Shown here one piece after another: positions 1 through 9,415 of a DNA stretch of 64,000 bases. Position numbers and translations under genes: made by a program. The DNA is from Desulfocapsa sp. Its GTDB lineage: Bacteria > Desulfobacterota > Desulfobulbia > Desulfobulbales > Desulfocapsaceae. The stretch is taken from the NCBI GenBank assembly GCA_016765495.1, contig JAESPV010000023.1:124708-188707 (forward strand), given 5' to 3'. The notes under the pieces were generated by a model. The model was not told the DNA's origin, made no database searches, and saw nothing but the letters and a program-made list of their open reading frames with translations. How positions within the stretch are numbered: position 1 is the stretch's first letter; each line of letters starts with the position of its first letter.

Positions 1-475
1 CTGTCACGTCACGATCAAGGCTTTCATATTCACCGGAAAAAAAGAGGCTCAGTCCTGGTGCAAATTCCGTAGAAGCTCCGGTTGCATCGACATCCTCTTC
101 CCCTCTTGCTGTCTTCAGACGCTCTTGAACAATACCGGGTGCTCCCTGTGGGGTGCTGGAACCTCCACCTGCTGAATTGCCCACACCGCTCCCGCCAGTC
201 CCACCTTCGCAGAGTGTATCAAGCTCGCCGCCTGGTGCAGGAAGTCCTTCGACCTTGAGTCCCTCGCACCTCCCTCCAAGTAGAGACTCTAATTCCTTAT
301 CCAGGGACTGGGCATGTCCAGGCTGGTTACCGGATAATCCGGCCAGAATAACGAAAAATACAGCAACACAACAATTTCGCCGCGACAAGAACAGTAAATC
401 TGGCTTCAATACTTGCCTCCTTACATGTCCTAAATAATTACATCCTGTTTTCCCACCCATCTCTGTTGTTAGCAT
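1..475 (-). CDS. Autotransporter-like outer-membrane protein, N-terminal part (cut by window edge)
   Basis: An open frame of 158 codons runs from an ATG at 475 off the left edge without a stop. A strong ribosome site (AAGGAG, 7 nt before the ATG) fixes the start. The product has a long charged N-region, a hydrophobic stretch around residues 36-47 and a plausible signal-peptidase site after GHA (about residue 55), so it is exported. A low-complexity Gly/Pro/Cys stretch follows, then a segment ending APGLSLFFSGEYESLDRDVT. That segment resembles the lead-in of autotransporter beta-barrel domains in secreted proteobacterial proteins. The barrel itself would lie outside the window. The gene follows the caspase-subtilase gene on the same strand after a 165-bp gap, so the two could be co-expressed. 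The family call rests on one short motif and is moderate; export is well supported. Confidence 0.6.
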   Translation of the reverse strand, partial: MLTTEMGGKTGCNYLGHVRRQVLKPDLLFLSRRNCCVAVFFVILAGLSGNQPGHAQSLDKELESLLGGRCEGLKVEGLPAPGGELDTLCEGGTGGSGVGNSAGGGSSTPQGAPGIVQERLKTARGEEDVDATGASTEFAPGLSLFFSGEYESLDRDVT

Positions 476-640
476 CACAAATCTCCTTTTTATGTTTTTA
501 GTACCTTGCAGAATGACTTCTCAGAGTCGAAACGTATCTGTTTTTTTCAAAGGAATTATTCTGATAAGGTACTTATGCTGGCTCACTCACTGTTCACCAA
601 CGTTAAGGGTAATTAATTGATAGTACAAATAAATATGCTT

Positions 641-3600
641 TTATTGTAAAGCTGCACGCAGCCGCCTGGAAAGATCCTGTTGCAGCAAAACCTGGCGGGC
701 TCGTTCAAGTGCCATGTCATCCCCTCTGCCGGCAATGATTTCATCAAATGCATTCATTATCGATTCGTCCATGGCGTAATGATAGGTTATCTCCGCCTCC
801 AAGTATGCAGCTGACTCGAGATCACTTCCATCAGGGAGCCGAAAAAGACGGATATAGTCATCTATAATGGTCGTTAGGTCTGTTTTCTCTGGGTAAAGAG
901 AGGAAAACAGGGGCAGTTCCCTGATATCCCGTTTTTCTATTGCGGCACGAGTAGTCGGAGCCTGGAGGGCGGCTTCCACTATTTTGGCGGCATCAATAAT
1001 CCCGGATCCGTAAAAAGGACTCCAGGAAGATAACTCGGTACAATGGGTTCCGGCAGGATTTTGCCTCGAATCTGTTTGAGGTTTCCAGGCGGTTTCCTGG
1101 AGGGTGCGGCGGAAAGCCTTTGTTATCAAGCCCTGCTGCTGGAGTTCACTGAACAGCGGATTATCCTGATGCCGGGCAATCCACAGAGCCGCAACACCGG
1201 CCGTATTACCGGTGGCAAATGTCGTGCCCATGCCCATGCCGTTGATATACTCGTGGTTTTTATCAAGCGTTGCCCGCCATATCGATTCACCGGGCGCACT
1301 GATATCGACGGAAAGACCTCGGGAGGAATGAATCCAGGGACGACAGTGAACATTGGTGGCGGCGACAGCGATGACAGAGCTGAATCGAGCCGGCCAGACA
1401 ACGGTGCGCACAAAATTACCGGCAGCAGCGATTATGAGAATACCATTTTCCTCCGCCTTATTTACGGCTTTCCAGAGCGCCCAGCTTGGCGGCCCCCCCA
1501 TGGCAATGGACATCATCTGAGGTTTTACTTCGAGTCGATTTTCAGCCACATCGAAGATCGCCTTTGCAAGACGCTTCATGTTGAAATGAACAACGGAACG
1601 ATGTACCCGGAGTGGAACAAGCTGCGCACCACGTCCCGTGCCGTTTACGCACTTGTCGCCTCCGGCAAGCTGACACCCGGGTGGACTGACAATGACACTA
1701 CCGCTGGCAGTTCCGTGGCCGGGGCTATCCAGAGTCTCGGAACTCAAAAGCGGATCAAGGGCATCCCCGTCTTCGTCAAAATAGTCATATCCTGCTTCGG
1801 CCAATATCGGCCGCTGGCCGTCTATTTCATTCCACGTTTCAGGGTGGTGCAGGTAACCTGTGTCAATATGGGCGATTAAAACACCTGCAGCCTCGAGTCC
1901 TTCCTTGTTGCCGGTGATGTCCCGGACTTTTTTCCAGGCTTTCTCTGCGTTTATTTGTTTGAGGTGCCACTGGTCATCATTTTCGGCCTCTTCAAGGTGC
2001 TCTTTTCCGCTAATACCTCGTTTATTGATCCCCACGGTTTCGTCCGGGGTTGGTATGTGTACTTCCAGTAACGGTTCAGCCCGAAGTGCACCGGTACGAT
2101 CTCTAATCTGATAGGCATCGTCGAACGAGCGCCCAATGGACAGGGGGGCATCGGTTGAACGTGTCGAACTTGCCGGTGCAACCTCGAAGATCGAACCGTC
2201 GCTTGATAATGGTGTGATACGATCGCAATCCGTACCGGTTTGCCCCTCAGGGCAGATATTGCGGGAGGAGGCAAGACTCTCACGGACGCTTCCTATCTGC
2301 CTTGGCGAATCAAAATGTACGGCAAATTTTAGTTCCCCGACAACGACCTTATGGATGCGCAGGGAACGCTGCTTCGTAGCCCAACCTTCAAGACCAACCG
2401 GACGCGCACCTCTCAAACGCCCTTGGACCGATGCAGTCAGAAATTGTTCAAGTGGATCCTGCGGTGACAGCGACGGAAGCGATTCGGTGCTGCGTACCTG
2501 AGCTTGCTGAAAGACCAGGGCGTTTATAGGATTGGTAGTTGCAAGGATTTTGAATATATCAGTGACTTCATCCCGGTCTGGCGGTATAAAAACTTCAAAC
2601 TCCCGTTCAAATGCCTTACCGGCAACCAGTTTTTCCTGTGCCCCCGGAGGTGGATACAGAACCGTAATACTGCCGTCTGCCGAGAGGTTCAGCAGAGTAA
2701 TATACACGTCTTTTTGTGAGCTATTCCTCACTCGATACGTCATGTGAGTGCCAGTGGGAACCGCATCCGGCGACAAGACTGTTTCCGGGTCTGTGGAGCG
2801 CCGCATCGAAAAGTCGACCGACAACCCCGGGCTCGGGTTTTGAATATTCAAAACAGCATACCAGCGTGCCCATTCGTTAACCTGTCGGATGAGGTGCTGA
2901 ACAGCATCTGCATCTCCTACCGCCACTGGCGGTGACACTGTTTCAAGATCACCGCTAGAGAGATAGAGATGTCCTTGTCGTTCACTGACAAAGAGATGGG
3001 CTTCTGTCTCACTTTTGACGAAGCGTATACCGCTGTGCTGGGCCAGGCTTGTTTCAATTTTTTTAAGAATTGCCGAGGAGATTGAATTTTCGAGATAAAC
3101 GGAAAATTTGAAATCATGAAACTGTGCTTGACTGACCAATGCCCGTGAATGAGGCATGATTGTTCCACCACCGATGATTGTTCCTTCGGAATAAAAGGGG
3201 TCTGCCTTGTTTATCTTAATTTCAGCAGAGGGTTGTTCCGAAAAATCTTTAGTTCCCGGCGGGTAGACCTTCAGAATGGCTCCCGCCCGGATTCCAAAAA
3301 TCTTTCCAGCCTCGATGATGGCGCCTTCCGGTTCTTTCGGCTCAACCAGGATGTATGGTTGTGCAAGTCCCTGTTTGACGTTGAAGACGAAAGAATCCAT
3401 CCCGGTTCCCTCTAGCTGGGGATGCTGTGACGGAAAACGCGACGAGACTTCGCTTTTCACCTCGTCCATGACGTCACGGTAGGTGGCGCTCTCTCCGGCC
3501 TGCTTGAGGGTTTGAGCAAGAAAATAGGTAAGTGCTCCATGGTGCTGGCCGGCAAGCTGTGTTTCGTTTGAGAGTTCGTTGGATCGGGAACCCGATATAA

Positions 3601-4294
3601 GTACATAGTTTGAACCAGGTGGCCTAAAATCACTGGCACCTTCTATCGTTCCCCGGGTTCCGAGGGCAAAGGTGGCAGGGGGGGGCGGTGGACGCATATC
3701 ATCCGGCACGATCCGAGCCGTGATTCCTCCCCTGGTTGCCGTTCCCGAGTGACAGCTGTCGAGTATGAAGGTTATGTTTGGAGTCTTTTCAGCGAGCTTG
3801 TGAAGCAATCCGTTGATTTCGTCATCACTTATATCAAAAATACCGGGCGTACGACTATCATGAGGAACAAGGGTTTCGTCCCATCCGTCAATCTCATCGC
3901 CGGAAACATCCCGCATGCGTGATCCGTGGCCGCTATAGTGAAGAATAACAATATCGCCAGGCTGGGACTTATCAATAAGATGGGTCTGGATCGCATTCAA
4001 AATGGCACTCCGTGTAGCGTGGCTGTTGGTAAGTATCTGAATATTTTCCGGAGGGATGTCGAATTTTCCAATCAGAAGGGTACGCATAAGTTCCACGTCA
4101 TTAATGCAACCGCGCAGATCTGCTACACGCTGATATTCGTCGATGCCGATTAAAAGAGCCCTTTTTGTCGGGCTGCCCGCATCTTGTAATGCGGGGACTG
4201 TATGTTGCGGGGGAGGGGGATTTGATCCCATCACGAAAGAGGTGAGACCAAAGAGGTTCGACAATGCTACCAAGAGAATTATTATACGTTTCAT
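641..4294 (-). CDS. Exported caspase (C14) - DUF4384-like - subtilisin (S8) fusion protein
   Basis: The protein has 1217 residues and a signal peptide (residues 1-23). A caspase/metacaspase domain spans about 44-260, with the His in HYSGHGS (His123) and the nucleophile in DSCHSG (Cys181). A middle region (about 480-610) resembles DUF4384, which often follows caspase domains. A subtilisin-like domain spans about 785-1110, with Asp811 (HIDTGY), His860 (SPGHGTA) and the oxyanion Asn960 (AAAGN). The serine motif reads GTTFATG instead of GTSxAxP, so Thr1025 (codon ACA) stands at the nucleophile position. The caspase half therefore looks active, while the subtilase half may be inactive or use Thr. 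It probably acts in the periplasm or outside the cell. A membrane-anchored unknown protein lies 135 bp upstream and an autotransporter-like gene lies downstream. The domain calls are firm; the substrate is unknown. Confidence 0.88.
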   Translation of the reverse strand: MKRIIILLVALSNLFGLTSFVMGSNPPPPQHTVPALQDAGSPTKRALLIGIDEYQRVADLRGCINDVELMRTLLIGKFDIPPENIQILTNSHATRSAILNAIQTHLIDKSQPGDIVILHYSGHGSRMRDVSGDEIDGWDETLVPHDSRTPGIFDISDDEINGLLHKLAEKTPNITFILDSCHSGTATRGGITARIVPDDMRPPPPPATFALGTRGTIEGASDFRPPGSNYVLISGSRSNELSNETQLAGQHHGALTYFLAQTLKQAGESATYRDVMDEVKSEVSSRFPSQHPQLEGTGMDSFVFNVKQGLAQPYILVEPKEPEGAIIEAGKIFGIRAGAILKVYPPGTKDFSEQPSAEIKINKADPFYSEGTIIGGGTIMPHSRALVSQAQFHDFKFSVYLENSISSAILKKIETSLAQHSGIRFVKSETEAHLFVSERQGHLYLSSGDLETVSPPVAVGDADAVQHLIRQVNEWARWYAVLNIQNPSPGLSVDFSMRRSTDPETVLSPDAVPTGTHMTYRVRNSSQKDVYITLLNLSADGSITVLYPPPGAQEKLVAGKAFEREFEVFIPPDRDEVTDIFKILATTNPINALVFQQAQVRSTESLPSLSPQDPLEQFLTASVQGRLRGARPVGLEGWATKQRSLRIHKVVVGELKFAVHFDSPRQIGSVRESLASSRNICPEGQTGTDCDRITPLSSDGSIFEVAPASSTRSTDAPLSIGRSFDDAYQIRDRTGALRAEPLLEVHIPTPDETVGINKRGISGKEHLEEAENDDQWHLKQINAEKAWKKVRDITGNKEGLEAAGVLIAHIDTGYLHHPETWNEIDGQRPILAEAGYDYFDEDGDALDPLLSSETLDSPGHGTASGSVIVSPPGCQLAGGDKCVNGTGRGAQLVPLRVHRSVVHFNMKRLAKAIFDVAENRLEVKPQMMSIAMGGPPSWALWKAVNKAEENGILIIAAAGNFVRTVVWPARFSSVIAVAATNVHCRPWIHSSRGLSVDISAPGESIWRATLDKNHEYINGMGMGTTFATGNTAGVAALWIARHQDNPLFSELQQQGLITKAFRRTLQETAWKPQTDSRQNPAGTHCTELSSWSPFYGSGIIDAAKIVEAALQAPTTRAAIEKRDIRELPLFSSLYPEKTDLTTIIDDYIRLFRLPDGSDLESAAYLEAEITYHYAMDESIMNAFDEIIAGRGDDMALERARQVLLQQDLSRRLRAALQ

Positions 4295-4429
4295 AGTTGG
4301 TCACCTGGTAATGCTTATTGGTTTGTTCGCAAAATCCATACTTTTTTGGGAGCGTTTTCTGTAGCTGTTACCATTCTGGTACAGGTTGCACAGACTTAAA
4401 CCAGTACCATTTCGATATCAAGCGTATCG

Positions 4430-5251
4430 CTAGTCAGGTTGAAGAAAATCCTGTAGATGCTTTTTATTTTCAAACAAAACATCGGATATTTGGTTCACTC
4501 TTTTGCCAAAATCGTCATACTCTTCCACGGTGACCTTGATAACGTAATTCCCGGTTCCGGTTCTACCGCTGTCTTGAGAACTGGAAACAGGGACTGCGGG
4601 GAACCACTGACTGGCAACGGAATAGGGGGTGTTCTGCCGCCATTCCTTTCCAAGTTCCAAGCCCCGAAGCGGTATATCAAGACGACCGATATCAAGGTTG
4701 ATGATTTTTTCGTTGTTTGAATAGAGAGCTTCAATTTGAATATGTATATTCACGTCAATGTCATCGTCGTTTTGTCGTAACTTAGCTTTGGTGCGATTGA
4801 TTTTGACTGCGATCGGAATCAATTGAAAAGCAAAACCATCATGTGATTGCCGTACGGCAAGTTTAGCTATAAAAGCTGGTTCATCTCGGAGAGAGCCGGC
4901 ATAGCGTTCAATTATAATTTCCTGTAATGCTGAAGAATTGTCGTTTGGGCAATAGAAATTATCATCAGCCTTGAATCCCGACCACACAGCCGTGTAGAGC
5001 GCCGTTTCTTTTCGCAATGCGGCTACGGTACGGTTGACCGCAAAATCTACAGTCAGCGGAATAGCAGCAACCACAACGGCGGGAAGAGCTCTTGAGGTGG
5101 TGGAGCCCTCTTCGTCACACGTTTTTTTTATCGTGATAATAGTTACTTTCTCTTGGCTGCGGTGATTTGAATTCGGGTTTTTCCGCATAAATATTGAGTA
5201 ACTGATTACGAGTATAATTGTCAAAACTGATAAAAGTATTGTTGTTTTCAC
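4430..5251 (-). CDS. Membrane-anchored periplasmic protein of unknown function
   Basis: This 273-residue protein is not one I recognise. An N-terminal hydrophobic segment (about residues 4-22) followed by RKNPNSNHR looks like a signal anchor, so the rest should be periplasmic. A second, weaker hydrophobic stretch (ALPAVVVAAIPLTVDFAV, about 55-72) may be a membrane or membrane-associated helix. The remainder is a soluble, mixed alpha/beta-looking region with isolated Cys residues. The gene ends 135 bp before the caspase-subtilase gene on the same strand, so it may be that protein's partner or the first gene of the same unit. The ATG at 5251 has only a weak upstream purine stretch. Confidence is high that it is a real gene and low on any role. 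Confidence 0.65.
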   Translation of the reverse strand: MKTTILLSVLTIILVISYSIFMRKNPNSNHRSQEKVTIITIKKTCDEEGSTTSRALPAVVVAAIPLTVDFAVNRTVAALRKETALYTAVWSGFKADDNFYCPNDNSSALQEIIIERYAGSLRDEPAFIAKLAVRQSHDGFAFQLIPIAVKINRTKAKLRQNDDDIDVNIHIQIEALYSNNEKIINLDIGRLDIPLRGLELGKEWRQNTPYSVASQWFPAVPVSSSQDSGRTGTGNYVIKVTVEEYDDFGKRVNQISDVLFENKKHLQDFLQPD

Positions 5252-5336
5252 GTCAGCATTCTCTCAGTTTCTCCATGGTCAATTTTGATTCATACGGTGA
5301 AATAAACATGCTTCAGACAACCTTTGCAGGATGACT

Positions 5337-6533
5337 TTATTGAAAAATTTCATCGCCTGTCGGCTCAATATGTGTTGTCTGATTCATCTCCTGGCGAAAA
5401 TTGGAGAGCTCAGAGTACATCCTCCGGCGTGCCCGACTTTGATTACCGAGCGGCCTATGCTCAGGTAGACAATGCCAGGGATTCATTTTTATTCGCCTGG
5501 CAAATGCAAACTGTTCTATGGAATCAAATTTCTGTTTCGGGATATGGATTGTTGCAGCCGGAATAAACGGCGAGAGTTTTTCCGGCCAACGCACTGAAGC
5601 ATTCTCAATGGGCATTCGATGAGGATCGGTCTGCAACTGGATCATGAGATCAAATTCCACATCCTTTTTGTTCAGGGTTTTAATCATGTTTTCCCGCAGA
5701 TAATTAACCGGGATTTTGCCGAAAGGTGCACCGGGTATTTTGGTGTTGACTTTCGTTTTCGGTACAAATGAATACATCATGGCCTGGGTTTCACCAAGCA
5801 GATAGGGAACGCAGCTCCAATAGCGCTGCCCCAGAGGATTGTATTGGGTTTCGTTCCACAGGCCTTGCATGAAAAAATCGAGGATATGCGAATCCATCGG
5901 ATTGAGAAAGTAATAAATAGGCATATCAACCAGGCTCCAGTACTGTAGCTTGGCGTTTTCCCGGATGTTGGGTGTGACAAAGGTCGGGGTGCAGACGGTG
6001 ATAAAATCCTGGGTGTATTTTTCTTCGTCCATCAGTTTTTCGCCCGGTACCCCCATGAGCTTGACGGCCATACTGCTAAAACCGACATCACGAATATCAG
6101 CAGGCACATCCGGGCCAGGCCCTGAGAACCTCACATAGGCCTTATAACTGCGGGGCTCAGCAAAAATACCCTTGCGGCATGCTGCCGGCAGGTCGTCCCG
6201 AATGGTTACGGTTGCCCGCACAATGCCATGCGTTTTTGTGTTGCCGCCGCGCTCATAATTGCCCGGTTTGAAATGGCTGCGCATCTGGTCGGCCATGAGG
6301 TCGATGATTGTATTTAAGCTTTCTTCCTCATCTGGATCTTTTTTTTCCTCGGCCGGTTGCAGGCCATCATCTTTGCGGCGCCGGTTAATGAAATACTGTA
6401 TGACCTCTGCGCTCGGTTCACGAAATAACCCGTTCCACCAGCGGCGAAAAAAGGGTTCCAGCCGTCGTTCAATGTGTAACAGTTCAGTAAGGATAATATG
6501 GGTTGCTTTCAGTATGTTGGTCTTGATGCTCAT
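5337..6533 (-). CDS. Catalase-superfamily haem protein (y4iL-like)
   Basis: A 398-residue member of the small catalase-related group, lacking the full-length catalase tail. The distal His is plausible in KTHGIVRA (His102). The core motif YVRFSGPG and the segment DIRDVGFSSMAVKLMG match the family. The C-terminal PWH...RARRRMY pattern supplies a likely proximal haem Tyr (Tyr373). No signal peptide is visible, so it should be cytoplasmic. Known relatives use hydrogen peroxide or fatty-acid hydroperoxides (for example the catalase-related allene oxide synthases); which applies here is not visible. The start codon overlaps the stop of the upstream DyP gene (ATGA), implying translational coupling. 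It is the last gene of the six-gene haem-enzyme operon and a paralogue of the lipoprotein encoded at 9877-10914. Confidence 0.85.
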   Translation of the reverse strand: MSIKTNILKATHIILTELLHIERRLEPFFRRWWNGLFREPSAEVIQYFINRRRKDDGLQPAEEKKDPDEEESLNTIIDLMADQMRSHFKPGNYERGGNTKTHGIVRATVTIRDDLPAACRKGIFAEPRSYKAYVRFSGPGPDVPADIRDVGFSSMAVKLMGVPGEKLMDEEKYTQDFITVCTPTFVTPNIRENAKLQYWSLVDMPIYYFLNPMDSHILDFFMQGLWNETQYNPLGQRYWSCVPYLLGETQAMMYSFVPKTKVNTKIPGAPFGKIPVNYLRENMIKTLNKKDVEFDLMIQLQTDPHRMPIENASVRWPEKLSPFIPAATIHIPKQKFDSIEQFAFARRIKMNPWHCLPEHRPLGNQSRARRRMYSELSNFRQEMNQTTHIEPTGDEIFQ

Positions 6534-8056
6534 GGTTGGTCACCGCTTTTACTAGTGGGGCTTGCGGCGATATATTGCAGTGCTCGCAGGCCGGGCATGA
6601 AAAAATAAGCGCCGCCGCGCAGCGTGACAAATTGAGGCAGGTTGCAAGTCTTCTGTGCAGGTCCGGAGGCGGCTGGCTGATTGAATTGATCCGTCTTGTT
6701 ATCATTTATCAGTGGTTCCCGAATTCCCAGGAGAGGGTCTCTTTCCTGTTGCAGGCCGCCGAATTTACTGCTCATAAACCAGGCGTTCTGGACAAATTCA
6801 AATTGGCGGGAGATATTAGCAACCAGACAGATAAACTGCAGACCGCGCTCTGCCTCCGGTGCTTCAGGTTTGACCGCATCTTCCGGTGAAAGGATTGGGC
6901 CGTAAGCACGACCGCGACGCAGCAGGCGATGAAAACGGGAAGAGGCAATCAGGTCTTCATCCGGACGCTTGAGTCCAAAGCCGAAAATTTTAATCAAGCG
7001 GCTAATGAATCCGAACACACCGAGTGGTAAATCACCACTGCGGGGGTTGGCCCGGCGAATGTGGGAGCCGATCGGGCATCGATTGCCGATTGGATCGAGT
7101 TCGTAGGTGAAATGGTTATCTTTGCTTTTGAGAGCTATGCCGGGGATCGGTTCGGCCGTCAGCGGTGCCAGCGGTGAACCATCGCGGTTTCTCCCCACCA
7201 TCCTTGCGGCAAGCTGATCGCGTTTTTCCAGATCTGACCCTGATACCTTGTCAATAAATTGCCAGAAACCGGATACATCCTGGTGTAGCTGCCGGATCAC
7301 AAGGTAGGATCCGTTACGGCCGAAATCTTTCAGTGCCGGTTCATCTTCGGCATCCGGCAATTTTGAGGCAAGACTGTCTTTACCTGGATCGATGAGCGGT
7401 CTGGTTGTGTACAGTCCATATTCATTGGGATATCCGAGTATAACTTCACCTGCTGCCAGCATGTTGGAATAGCGATCGCGTTCATGCTGGTCACTACTCT
7501 GTTGGCCTGCCCAGTCAATTTTCGGCTGGCTGACACCGTCGACAAAACCGAAGGGCTCCAGTGATCCAAGATCATCTGTGGGCAAAATGCTCAACAACTG
7601 AAAAGCACGGGAAAATGTTTTACCTTCCACGGTTTTTTTCCAGGGATCGATACCCTCTTTGTGGGCATAGAGCAATAAGAGAATATGGGGTACCTGATTT
7701 GGCTGGCCACCCCAGCTCCAATGTTGCGGTGCATTGTCGCCCACATCCCCTAGACGGCGGGAACGGTTTTCATCACCAGCCATACCGACGATGAACTCAT
7801 CGGAAAAGTCGTCAATAATTGACTGCTGCAGTCCCATTGCACGAAGTCCTTCGGCGGAAAAGGCGATCTGCAGGGCAGTATCTGGTACCGGGGTTGCAGT
7901 AATCGCACTGCTGATTGGCGCGGTTCTCAGCCACTCTCCGGCAGCTTTCGCATCCGCAATATTGAGCAACAGGAAGCAGGTATCAGTTAGTTTACCATGA
8001 CCGAAACGAAGTAGTGCTTGAAGATCGTCAAATGCAAAGTTGTCTGATCTTTTCAT
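6530..8056 (-). CDS. DyP-type haem peroxidase
   Basis: Dye-decolourising peroxidase family. From the ATG at 8056 the protein has 508 residues. It carries the distal motif GFVDGVSQ with the catalytic Asp (Asp173) and the proximal haem-ligand motif GSHIRRANPR (His332, with the following Arg residues). There is no Tat or Sec signal, so it should stay in the cytoplasm unless packaged. A longer reading starting at 8089 is possible. The ATG at 8056 is preferred because AGGAG lies about 8 nt before it, while the 8089 start has no ribosome site and would overlap the upstream gene. The gene lies 14 bp after the previous gene and overlaps the next by 4 bp, so it is tightly coupled to the catalase homologue. 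DyP enzymes reduce peroxides while oxidising varied substrates; the substrate here is unknown. Confidence 0.92.
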   Translation of the reverse strand: MKRSDNFAFDDLQALLRFGHGKLTDTCFLLLNIADAKAAGEWLRTAPISSAITATPVPDTALQIAFSAEGLRAMGLQQSIIDDFSDEFIVGMAGDENRSRRLGDVGDNAPQHWSWGGQPNQVPHILLLLYAHKEGIDPWKKTVEGKTFSRAFQLLSILPTDDLGSLEPFGFVDGVSQPKIDWAGQQSSDQHERDRYSNMLAAGEVILGYPNEYGLYTTRPLIDPGKDSLASKLPDAEDEPALKDFGRNGSYLVIRQLHQDVSGFWQFIDKVSGSDLEKRDQLAARMVGRNRDGSPLAPLTAEPIPGIALKSKDNHFTYELDPIGNRCPIGSHIRRANPRSGDLPLGVFGFISRLIKIFGFGLKRPDEDLIASSRFHRLLRRGRAYGPILSPEDAVKPEAPEAERGLQFICLVANISRQFEFVQNAWFMSSKFGGLQQERDPLLGIREPLINDNKTDQFNQPAASGPAQKTCNLPQFVTLRGGAYFFMPGLRALQYIAASPTSKSGDQP

Positions 8057-8070
8057 AATAGCTCTCCTGC

Positions 8071-9375
8071 TCAAATTAGGCTCAGCCATTGACGAATTTC
8101 GGCATCACTGGACTGGCGGACTTCTGCCCCTTGTCGAATACGGCTGTTTAGAGACAGATCATATGCAGTCAACCCCGGATAGGCCTTGTACCACACCTCC
8201 GACCTGAGTTGATGCCGTCTCAGCGTGTATTTATATTTCTGTTCCTGGCGGGCACCGTCTTTAATCAACCATCTTGTGGAGGGATACCCGACACTATTAC
8301 TGAAGACAAGATTCAAGCCCCAGGCAACCTTGTTAATAAAATCGTCCATGTAGCTTTCCTGGCTACCGTCATAATTACTGATAAAGATAATCCTTCTGTT
8401 GTTGTCGATGAGAACCCAGCGGGCAAAGTGAATGGTTCTTACTCGGGTGAGATAGCCGCAATTGTAAATATGCCTGGCCGAGTAGTTGAGCAGCAGAAGA
8501 GAAAACTTGAGGGTATAGAGGCGGAAAAGACCCGGTTTCACATGGCCGAAAACGTTGAACTGGTTGCTGACGTCATGATCTTCAAGAACCGAGAGTTCCT
8601 GTATGTGACGGCGTTCAGGGCGGATCATGATTTCAGGATCCGAACGTTCCAGCATCCGTAAACGCCAGAAAAAAAATGGTGCTCCAAGGAGAATTATTGG
8701 CAACAAGAGCAGCAGGATCAGCGGTATCCCGATCTTGTGCAACAGATTCCTGATTCTCCAGCAAATGGGTGTCGTTGAAGGCGGTGTCAAAGTGATTCTG
8801 CCCGCATGTTTTTCCACTTCAATATGCGACAGGAGCTTTTGGCGCAGAGCACGGGGATTTCCACGACCGACATCAGCTACGATTTTCTTTAGATAAGCGG
8901 ACAAACTCCGGTGCAGGGCGGCTTCTTCATGCACCTGTTTTACGGTGCGGCCGATCCAGTTGATGTAATTGGCACTGGGCCGGATATGCTTGTTTTTCAT
9001 CCATTCCAACAGGTTCGTGGTTTCCTCGGTAAAATCTTCGCAAAAGGAAAATATTTTTTCCAGGCCCAGCCCGGCATACTTTTCGAGCTCGGCAAGAAAT
9101 GAATCCGTATCGCCGTCACAGTCGCCAAGAAAAGCAAGTGATGGACGCCACTCGTAAGAAGGCAAACCAAATGCTTTCATGTCGGCCGCAGTTTTTGCCT
9201 CCAGAATCACAAATCGTGCCATATGTAAATGATTGAAGCGGCCAAATGGCACCAGACTGTTTTGTGGATCGGCATGGCCGACGGTTTTGTTCATGGTGCT
9301 CAGCAGTTTGCGCAGGTTGTCCAACTGCCCTTCACGGACAACAGCGATTATAAGAAAAGTAGACTGGGGTTTCAT
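8071..9375 (-). CDS. Conserved membrane protein of the haem-peroxidase operon, duplicated alpha/beta domains
   Basis: A 434-residue protein of unknown function. It has a hydrophobic segment at about 215-238, possibly a hairpin or single membrane pass. The flanking parts look like two copies of one fold. The N-terminal copy (about 49-112) has HMARFVIL, then SLAFLGDCDGDTDSFLAEL, then LEKIFSFC. The C-terminal copy (about 315-361) has HFARWVLID, then RIIFISNYDGSQESYMDDF, then LNLVFSNS. The pattern recalls ferredoxin-like alpha/beta barrels, a fold also used by DyP peroxidases. The ATG at 9375 follows a good site (GAGGTG). I recall similar proteins beside DyP genes in other bacteria, but no function is known to me. 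It may be a membrane tether or substrate handler for the operon. Confidence 0.7.
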   Translation of the reverse strand: MKPQSTFLIIAVVREGQLDNLRKLLSTMNKTVGHADPQNSLVPFGRFNHLHMARFVILEAKTAADMKAFGLPSYEWRPSLAFLGDCDGDTDSFLAELEKYAGLGLEKIFSFCEDFTEETTNLLEWMKNKHIRPSANYINWIGRTVKQVHEEAALHRSLSAYLKKIVADVGRGNPRALRQKLLSHIEVEKHAGRITLTPPSTTPICWRIRNLLHKIGIPLILLLLLPIILLGAPFFFWRLRMLERSDPEIMIRPERRHIQELSVLEDHDVSNQFNVFGHVKPGLFRLYTLKFSLLLLNYSARHIYNCGYLTRVRTIHFARWVLIDNNRRIIFISNYDGSQESYMDDFINKVAWGLNLVFSNSVGYPSTRWLIKDGARQEQKYKYTLRRHQLRSEVWYKAYPGLTAYDLSLNSRIRQGAEVRQSSDAEIRQWLSLI

Positions 9376-9415
9376 TATTTCACCTCAAACCGGATAATAA
9401 CCGTGCTCCTGTGTC

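Noticed and set aside
153..437. Plus-strand 94-codon ORF, Pro/Ser rich
   Set aside because: It lies antisense to the autotransporter-like frame, which has a strong ribosome site and a signal peptide. Its composition is that of a complementary-strand shadow.
1043..1879. Plus-strand 278-codon ORF
   Set aside because: Antisense to the subtilase region of the fusion gene, with no family motif and no ribosome site.
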